Assembly: GCF_000759025.1 (NCBI RefSeq)
Contig: NZ_JPOS01000083.1
Coordinates: 372,001 to 436,000 of the forward strand
Direction: 5' to 3'
Length of the DNA: 64,000 nt
Source: Phaeodactylibacter xiamenensis
GTDB taxonomy: Bacteria > Bacteroidota > Bacteroidia > Chitinophagales > Saprospiraceae
The number at the start of each line of letters is the position of its first letter. Positions within the stretch are counted from its first letter, which is position 1. The position numbers and the translations under genes were made by a program. Below the pieces are notes generated by a model. That model searched no databases and was not told where the DNA came from. It saw only the letters and a program-made list of their open reading frames with translations. Below are positions 58,620 through 64,000 of this stretch, piece after piece.

Positions 58620-59867
58620 TTAAGCCTGGAAGCTGAGGATGGTCTCTTCTATGATATCACAGCACTCACTAAGCTGTTCTTCGGTCATAATCAAAGGTGG
58701 CGCAAAGCGGATTTTATTGCCATGTGTAGGCTTGGCCAGCAAGCCATTTTCCGCCAGCTTCAGGCAAATGTTCCAGCCCGTTTTGCTGTCTTCTTCGTCA
58801 TTGATGACGATGGCGTTCAGCAGCCCTTTGCCACGGACCAGCGTGACCAGGTCTGTTTTTTCCACCAGGTTCTTTTGCATACGGTCACGGAAGATTTGCC
58901 CAAGGTGTTCTGCTCTTTCGGACAGCTTCTCATCTCGGACCACTTCCAGTGCAGCCATACCCACTGCGCAGGCTACCGGGTTGCCGCCAAAGGTGGAGCC
59001 ATGTTCACCGGGCTTGATGGTCAGCATTACCTCATCGCTGGTCAGTACGGCTGATACCGGGAATACACCGCCGGAAAGGGCTTTGCCCAGAATGAGGATA
59101 TCCGGTTTGAAGCCTTCGTGCTCGCAGGCAATTAGTTTTCCGGTACGGGCGATGCCGGTTTGCACCTCATCGGCTATGAATAGCACATTACGGGAACGGC
59201 AGAGGTCGTATGCTTTGCGCAGGTACCCTTCATCGGGCACCACCACGCCGGCTTCGCCCTGAATGGGCTCGACCATGAAGCCCGCCACGTTGTCATCCTG
59301 CAGGGCTTCCTCCAGCGCAGGAAGGTCATTGTAGGGGATGATTTCGTATCCCGGCATATACGGCCCAAAGCCAGTGGTGCTGCTGGGGTCCGTGGAGGAG
59401 GAAATCGCCCCCAGGGTACGTCCCCAGAAGTTGCCGGTGACGAAGATGATCTTAGCCTGATTGGCAGGCACGCCTTTGACTTCGTAGGCCCACTTTCGGC
59501 ACAGCTTAACGGCTGTTTCGCCTCCTTCCACGCCTGTATTCATGGGCAGTACGCGGTCGTAGCCGAAGAACTCGGTGATAAACTTTTCATAAGGCCCCAG
59601 CATGTCATTGTGGAAGGCCCGGGAAGTCAGGGTGAGTTGTTCCGCCTGCTTTTTCAGCGCTTCTACGATATGTGGGTGGCAATGCCCCTGATTGACAGCG
59701 GAATAGGCTGCAAGGAAGTCGTAGTATTTTTTACCTTCGACGTCCCAGAGGTAAGCACCTTCCCCGCGGGTGAGCACTACAGGCAGTGGGTGGTAATTGT
59801 GCGCGCCGTAGCGGTCTTCCAAAGCGATGTAGTCCTTCGAGGAGCGTAGCGTTTCCTGTTGTACCAT
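58620..59867 (-). CDS. rocD: Ornithine aminotransferase
   Basis: RocD transfers the delta-amino group of ornithine to 2-oxoglutarate, giving glutamate semialdehyde, with pyridoxal phosphate. The 415-aa protein is a class III aminotransferase with [73 protein letters not shown] (cofactor Asp), and [16 protein letters not shown] with the PLP-binding Lys. The sequence and motif order fit ornithine--oxo-acid transaminase rather than acetylornithine aminotransferase. It is the last gene of a tight run and 16 bp downstream of pncA, although the metabolic link with it is not obvious. Confidence 0.93.
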   Translation of the reverse strand: MVQQETLRSSKDYIALEDRYGAHNYHPLPVVLTRGEGAYLWDVEGKKYYDFLAAYSAVNQGHCHPHIVEALKKQAEQLTLTSRAFHNDMLGPYEKFITEFFGYDRVLPMNTGVEGGETAVKLCRKWAYEVKGVPANQAKIIFVTGNFWGRTLGAISSSTDPSSTTGFGPYMPGYEIIPYNDLPALEEALQDDNVAGFMVEPIQGEAGVVVPDEGYLRKAYDLCRSRNVLFIADEVQTGIARTGKLIACEHEGFKPDILILGKALSGGVFPVSAVLTSDEVMLTIKPGEHGSTFGGNPVACAVGMAALEVVRDEKLSERAEHLGQIFRDRMQKNLVEKTDLVTLVRGKGLLNAIVINDEEDSKTGWNICLKLAENGLLAKPTHGNKIRFAPPLIMTEEQLSECCDIIEETILSFQA

Positions 59868-59883
59868 GGGTAAAAATTTCTTG

Positions 59884-60504
59884 TTAGGAAGTTATAATTT
59901 GGTCTGACTGCGCAATGATAGCACCTTTTTCGCGCATTTCCGAAAGGGCTTTATCCGAATCGCCTTCATTGAGATTGACGCCCCGGCAGCCGTCTTCCAC
60001 CAGGTAGGTTTTGAAACCCAGCCCGAGCGCATCAAGTACGGTGAATTTCACGCAAACATCAAGGGCTAAGCCGAGAATGTAGACTTCGTCCACGCCTTTT
60101 TCCTTCAGGTAGTCGCCCAAACCAGTGGCTTTGCGGTGCCCGTTATCAAAAAAACCGCTGTAGCTGTCAATTTCGGTATCGGTGCCTTTGACGAATACCT
60201 CTTCAAAGGCATCGGTATTCAGGCCAGGCGCAAACTCTGCACCAAAGCTGCCCTGTACGCAGTGGATTGGCCAGAGGATTTGCTGCAGCCCGTTCAGGTC
60301 GATGACATCACCCGGGTAGCGCCAGGGGTGCATAGCGGCAAAGCTCTTATGGTTGGCAGGGTGCCAGTCTTGGGTGGCGACCACCAGGTCGAAGTGTTCC
60401 ATCAGCTTGTTGGCGACCGGTATAACCTGATCGCCTTCCCTGACCTCCAGGGAGCCGCCGGGGCAGAAATCGTTTTGTATATCAACACAGATTAGTGCTC
60501 TCAT
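59884..60504 (-). CDS. pncA: Nicotinamidase
   Basis: PncA hydrolyses nicotinamide to nicotinic acid in NAD salvage. The 206-aa protein shows the catalytic Asp in [14 protein letters not shown], the metal site [10 protein letters not shown], the conserved [14 protein letters not shown], the catalytic Lys in [19 protein letters not shown], and the catalytic Cys in [16 protein letters not shown]. Length and motifs match bacterial nicotinamidase closely. It lies 14 bp downstream of the DUF389 gene and 16 bp upstream of rocD on the same strand, so they are probably co-transcribed. Confidence 0.95.
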   Translation of the reverse strand: MRALICVDIQNDFCPGGSLEVREGDQVIPVANKLMEHFDLVVATQDWHPANHKSFAAMHPWRYPGDVIDLNGLQQILWPIHCVQGSFGAEFAPGLNTDAFEEVFVKGTDTEIDSYSGFFDNGHRKATGLGDYLKEKGVDEVYILGLALDVCVKFTVLDALGLGFKTYLVEDGCRGVNLNEGDSDKALSEMREKGAIIAQSDQIITS

Positions 60505-60518
60505 CGCGTATAGATTTT

Positions 60519-61994
60519 TTAATACGAAATCAGTTGCAAAGTATCCAGCTCTGCGCTTATTCGGAGAATGCGCTCAAGGCGCTCTTTGTTTACCGCAGTC
60601 CCCCGCCGATTAGCCCAATCGACCATAAAAACCGGTGGCAGGCTGACGGTAGCCGAATCATTGACGGTCCGGGCTTCCGGGGCAAACTGAATGGACTCGA
60701 TATCGGCACCAAAGGATTCCCGCGCTACCCGCAGGCTTTTGGCAATAAGGGTGGAATCGCTTAGGCGGCGGGCCAGGGCGCGTTTGAGGGCTTCGGTCTC
60801 CTCCACGGCAGAATTGGCTGTGCGGCGTTCGGTTTCCAGCATTTTCACCACCTCCTGCCGCTGCGCCTGCAGGGAAGTTTTGATGTCCTCCAGGCTCATT
60901 TCGGCCTGCATGGGAAAGAGGCGCACCGGTGTATTCAGGTCGTATTTTTCGTGCAGGAGCTCCTGGTAATGCAGCACAGAATCCTCGGAAATCCGCCGGC
61001 CGAGCAATTGCAGGATAAGCTTATTGGTGTCACCGTCTATCGCAGTCAGTTCATAATTGATGCAGGCTTGCGGGAAATAATCCTCCACAAAGGACTTCAC
61101 CTCCGCTTTGTCCTGCTGCATTTCATAGAGATTGTACAAAATGATGCCGCTTGGCAGGGAGACGAGCAGGCTGAAGAAGGCGGTAATCATTCGGTTGCGG
61201 CGCGCCTCCCGGGCATCCACATAGGATTTGAGGGGGAAACGCAGCAGCCGGATGATGATGTAGGTGGTCAGCGCAATGAAGAAGGAGTTGAGGAAAAACA
61301 GGTAGAAGGACCCGCCGATGATCCCAAATGCCCGGTTGATTTCAGCGCTAAACGCCTGTGGCTCCATACTCCCCTTCCGTATCCAGAGCTCAAAGACCTC
61401 AGCCACGCCAAACCCCGTCACACAAAGCGGTGGCATCAAAGCCGTAGCGATGGCTACGCCCGGTATGGCGTTCGTTTTATCCTTTCGGGAAGAGGAAATG
61501 ATGCCGGCAAAGCCACCAAATATCGCCACCAGGCCATCCAGGAATGTGGGGGAAGTCCTGCCCTGTATTTCCGGGGTGATGTGCCCGAACGGGCTAACGA
61601 AAAAATAAAAAGTACTCACAAACAGGGCAATCAGGATGGCAATCCCAAAGTGCCGCATGGAGGTAAACATGGAGTCCTTGTCATTGATGGCTACGCCCAG
61701 CCCAATGCCCAGGATCGGCGACATCAGGGGCGACACCAACATCGCGCCGATGATCACGGCCGGCGAGTTCAGGTCAAGCCCGAGGGAAGCAATCATTATA
61801 GAGCACCCGAGCAGCCATGCATTGGCCCCCTGCATGCGCTTATTGTTGCGGATGGCAATGATGGTGCCTTCGCGGTCGAGCCCTGATTCGAGGTCGAGTA
61901 GGGTGTGAAACCATTCGCGTGTGGCCTGCCAGAGGTCAGATAGCGCTTCGCCGATCGTTCTGGAAGACGAATTGGGTGTTGGAGTCGATGCCAT
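60519..61994 (-). CDS. DUF389 membrane protein
   Basis: The 491-aa protein is a DUF389 (TIGR00341-type) inner-membrane protein. Residues about 50-290 hold six or seven transmembrane helices with the family's signature GCSIMIASLGLDLNSPAVIIGAMLVSPLMSPILGIGLGVA and DKTNAIPGVAIATALMPPLCVTGFGVA. The C-terminal 200 residues form a soluble domain ending with a coiled-coil-like helix (SLQAQRQEVVKMLETERRTANSAVEETEALKRALARR). Function of the family is not known. It is 10 bp downstream of lolD and 14 bp upstream of pncA. Confidence 0.9.
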   Translation of the reverse strand: MASTPTPNSSSRTIGEALSDLWQATREWFHTLLDLESGLDREGTIIAIRNNKRMQGANAWLLGCSIMIASLGLDLNSPAVIIGAMLVSPLMSPILGIGLGVAINDKDSMFTSMRHFGIAILIALFVSTFYFFVSPFGHITPEIQGRTSPTFLDGLVAIFGGFAGIISSSRKDKTNAIPGVAIATALMPPLCVTGFGVAEVFELWIRKGSMEPQAFSAEINRAFGIIGGSFYLFFLNSFFIALTTYIIIRLLRFPLKSYVDAREARRNRMITAFFSLLVSLPSGIILYNLYEMQQDKAEVKSFVEDYFPQACINYELTAIDGDTNKLILQLLGRRISEDSVLHYQELLHEKYDLNTPVRLFPMQAEMSLEDIKTSLQAQRQEVVKMLETERRTANSAVEETEALKRALARRLSDSTLIAKSLRVARESFGADIESIQFAPEARTVNDSATVSLPPVFMVDWANRRGTAVNKERLERILRISAELDTLQLISY

Positions 61995-62004
61995 AGGGTT
62001 TAGT

Positions 62005-62655
62005 TTAGCTAATCAAGCCATCCTTCATTTCGAGCCGCCGATCGCTCATCTGGGCCAGTTCTTCGTTGTGGGTGACAATCACGAAGGTCTGCCGGAAATC
62101 GTCCCGGAGCTTAAACAGTAATTGATGTAGTTCCTGAGAAGAAGAAGAATCGAGATTACCGGAAGGCTCATCTGCGAAAACAATGCCCGGTTGGTTCATC
62201 AGTGCGCGCGCCACGGCCACCCGCTGCTGCTCCCCACCGGAAAGCTGTCCTGGTTTGTGCTGTAGGCGGTCGCTAAGCCCGAGGTAATCCAGGAGCTCAC
62301 CGGCTCGTTTTCGGGCTTCCCCTTCCGGCTTTTTGGCGATCAGGGCGGGCATGAGCACATTTTCTACCGCGCTAAACTCCGGCAACAGGTGGTGGAACTG
62401 GAAAACGAAACCAATATTTAGGTTGCGGAAGGCCGCCAGTTTTTTGGTGCCCATTTTCTCAACTGCCGTGTCATTGATCAGCAGCTCACCACTGTCCGGG
62501 CGGTCGAGGGTGCCCAAAATATGGAGCAGGGTGCTCTTTCCAGCGCCAGACTTCCCGACAATGGAAACAAATTCTCCCTTCCCAATCGAGAGGTCTACTC
62601 CTTTGAGTACCTGAAGTTGCCGGTATGCTTTTTGAATGCCTGATGCCTGAATCAC
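62005..62655 (-). CDS. lolD: LolD-like ABC transporter ATPase
   Basis: The 216-aa protein is an ABC ATPase with Walker [15 protein letters not shown], the Q-loop region [21 protein letters not shown], signature [15 protein letters not shown], and Walker [14 protein letters not shown]. The Q-loop sequence [10 protein letters not shown] and overall length are typical of LolD, which drives release of lipoproteins from the inner membrane with the LolCE permeases. Those permeases are not next to it. It is the first gene of a run whose other members (DUF389, pncA, rocD) have no evident link to lipoprotein sorting. Assignment to LolD rather than another MacB-type ATPase is likely but not certain. 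Confidence 0.88.
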   Translation of the reverse strand: MIQASGIQKAYRQLQVLKGVDLSIGKGEFVSIVGKSGAGKSTLLHILGTLDRPDSGELLINDTAVEKMGTKKLAAFRNLNIGFVFQFHHLLPEFSAVENVLMPALIAKKPEGEARKRAGELLDYLGLSDRLQHKPGQLSGGEQQRVAVARALMNQPGIVFADEPSGNLDSSSSQELHQLLFKLRDDFRQTFVIVTHNEELAQMSDRRLEMKDGLIS

Positions 62656-62946
62656 AAGCCGTGGATTTTGTGAGCGGTAAAAATAGAAAAAAGTGGTAGG
62701 TTTCCTGAAAGTACTGTGCTTTCCTGCTTTACTTATTTTCAGATAAGGCTTACCTTAGCCAAGGTACATAAGTTACTTTTCAAACGCGCCGAAAAAAATG
62801 AATCCTATGGCTTGACCTTCTACTATTTTTTCATCAACGCTCTTACTATGGATTTATATGACTTTTTTCTGAAACCTAAGCTTCTCTCAGGTCATTACTG
62901 CCAAAATGAAATGACCCGATCCGACCGGCCTCTCGGCAAAGCATTC

Positions 62947-63711
62947 ATGAGGCTCTTTTTCTCATTGATCCTATTTTTTGGGGTTGGCACCCTACCCCAA
63001 CTGTCCGCCCAGCAGTCCTCCAGTTTGGAGCTTCATTTGCTGGCTGGGCGGAGTGATGCCGTGTGGATTGAACGAGATTATTCAATGCCTATTCTCGAAA
63101 GCGGCGTGGTAAACTCAGGGGCATCACCAACCTTCGAATTTCAACTGCGCCATGCCCTACCCCTATCCGAACACTGGCGGTGGGTGAATGGCCTGGTCTT
63201 TGGGGTAGACTCTTATAAATTAAACCCTTACGTAGATAAGGACTTCAACCGCTTTGGGTCGGATAATTCTGATTATTTTATCAATGCAGGCATCTACCAC
63301 TTTGCCTTGCTCACTGCCATGCGGTACGACCGGTCGTTCAATGAAAAGCATGGCTTTTGGGTACAGTTGGGGCTTCAGGCGGCCTACTTTGTTCGGGGTT
63401 ATATTGATATAGAACTGGCTGCCCTTGTTGGCAATGGTCAAGTTGAAGAGCTTTTCCATTCTGAATTGATCATCAATGATGCCAACGATATCGCCTTTGC
63501 ACCTGAAATCCAGCTCGCCTACCGACGCACCCTTGGGCAAAGCCGGTGGAAGCTATTCCTGGGCACCAGTGTTGTTGTTTCCAGGTTTGAATCTGCACAG
63601 GGAACCTTTCAAATCTTTGGAGACAATGAGGTACGGTCTGGAATAATGCAAAAAAGGTGGCTGAAAGCGGGGCTTAATTTGGGGGCGCAGTATGCGCTTG
63701 CTAAGCCTTAG
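62947..63711 (+). CDS. Outer-membrane beta-barrel protein
   Basis: The 254-aa precursor has a signal peptide (MRLFFSLILFFGVGTLPQLSAQ) and alternating strands such as FEFQLRHALPLSEHWRWVNGLVFG, GFWVQLGLQAAYFVRGYID and KLFLGTSVVVSRFE. It ends KAGLNLGAQYALAKP. It appears to be a small outer-membrane barrel of about 8-10 strands, related only loosely to known families, and I do not recognise its function. I chose the ATG at 62947 because the signal peptide begins there; the open frame extends to 62716 but that part is AT-rich and basic. It is divergent from lolD, with 291 bases between them holding nothing else I can name. Confidence 0.6.
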   Translation: MRLFFSLILFFGVGTLPQLSAQQSSSLELHLLAGRSDAVWIERDYSMPILESGVVNSGASPTFEFQLRHALPLSEHWRWVNGLVFGVDSYKLNPYVDKDFNRFGSDNSDYFINAGIYHFALLTAMRYDRSFNEKHGFWVQLGLQAAYFVRGYIDIELAALVGNGQVEELFHSELIINDANDIAFAPEIQLAYRRTLGQSRWKLFLGTSVVVSRFESAQGTFQIFGDNEVRSGIMQKRWLKAGLNLGAQYALAKP

Positions 63712-63834
63712 AATAGAATTTAATACCTGAAAAGACGAATTCACCACCAAACCAAACTATCGGTACCATCCCGGGTTCAACAAAAAGAAGAGGCACCTAA
63801 TCCTTAATTCGCAAAGAGTTTGCGGCTCAGCTCA

Positions 63835-64000
63835 TTAGTCCATTAAAACAACTTTAACTGTACCCTTAAGCTTACCATGTTGCCGAACTCCTATCATGTA
63901 AAGGCCTGGCTGATATGCAGAAATATTGAAATTAGTTTCCTGATCCAAAGTTTCAATGGTCTTTAATAATTGACCTCGTGCATCATATAGTATAAAGGTT
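63835..64000 (-). CDS. T9SS type A sorting domain, C-terminal end of a gene entering from the right
   Basis: The minus-strand frame enters at the right edge and ends with a stop at 63835-63837. Its 54 residues (TFILYDARGQLLKTIETL..., NISAYQPGLYMIGVRQHGK, TVKVVLMD) are the last two-thirds of a type A T9SS sorting domain. The rest of the gene is outside the window. The gap 63712-63834 has no gene. Confidence 0.82.
   Translation of the reverse strand, partial: TFILYDARGQLLKTIETLDQETNFNISAYQPGLYMIGVRQHGKLKGTVKVVLMD

Noticed and set aside
60951-61886. 311-codon plus-strand open frame opposite the DUF389 gene
   Set aside because: Antisense shadow of the DUF389 gene; composition (His, Gln, Arg-rich) is not that of a real protein.
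1-64000. tRNA, rRNA, CRISPR array, prophage or biosynthetic cluster
   Set aside because: Looked for cloverleaf-like sequences, regularly spaced repeats and phage or synthase genes by eye; none found.

Overview
The window looks like part of a chromosome from a Bacteroidota bacterium, most plausibly Saprospiria (Lewinella-like). Five loci end in a type IX secretion system (T9SS) type A sorting domain. A PorP/SprF protein sits next to a PorE-like OmpA protein. Several promoters carry the Bacteroidota -7 box TAnnTTTG, and there are TonB/Oar-type receptors, PKD/HYR adhesin domains and WG repeats. No rRNA, tRNA, CRISPR array or prophage was seen.

Layout. 0-3 kb: housekeeping genes on the minus strand (coaE, a LOG-family protein, rsgA running off the left edge). 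2.9-5.9 kb: a T9SS/gliding pair (PorP/SprF, PorE-like). 5.9-8.8 kb: a yceI-porin-yceI cluster with a Crp/Fnr-like control region. 9-14.7 kb: an S9 peptidase, a DsbA-like protein, a FtsX/MacB-type permease, a Spo0M-like arrestin-fold protein and a conserved 159-aa protein. 14.8-18.2 kb: two T9SS cargo proteins, the second apparently 5'-truncated. 18.4 kb: fbp. 19.5-20.7 kb: an AT-rich islet with an antitoxin-like orphan, mazEF and an attC-like fold. 20.8-23 kb: a split NarI-like/CCG-domain electron-transfer pair. 23-27.3 kb: a PyrR-like phosphoribosyltransferase behind a duplicated promoter, a patatin-like lipase, and a T9SS protein with a type 1 copper domain. 27.6-32.2 kb: an Oar-like TonB receptor inactivated by an IS630-family element. 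32.5-37 kb: GDPD, an FKBP lipoprotein, an amidase and an S1 protease with a dockerin-like tail. 37.5-43 kb: a 1,827-aa T9SS adhesin. 44-48.8 kb: sucC, a DUF4442 protein and topA. 49-53.4 kb: a long WG-repeat protein and a TM2-TPR-SHOCT protein. 53.5-58.4 kb: a beta-barrel plus a 1,043-aa TPR protein. 58.6-62.7 kb: a compact lolD-DUF389-pncA-rocD gene run. The right edge holds a beta-barrel gene and the tail of another T9SS cargo gene.

The genes fit an aerobic, surface-active bacterium that exports many adhesins and hydrolases by T9SS. The most notable non-coding content is several families of short foldback or interspersed repeats (6.5, 18.3, 23.1, 34.9 and 37.2 kb). The strongest single observation is the IS630 insertion: removing it together with one TA restores the receptor reading frame exactly. 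The best regulatory signal is a pair of palindromes at about -42 and -64 upstream of the yceI-porin-yceI cluster. I did not find a convincing complete new defence or biosynthetic system. The yceI-porin-yceI cluster and the TPR/beta-barrel pair are the best candidates for uncharacterised envelope systems.
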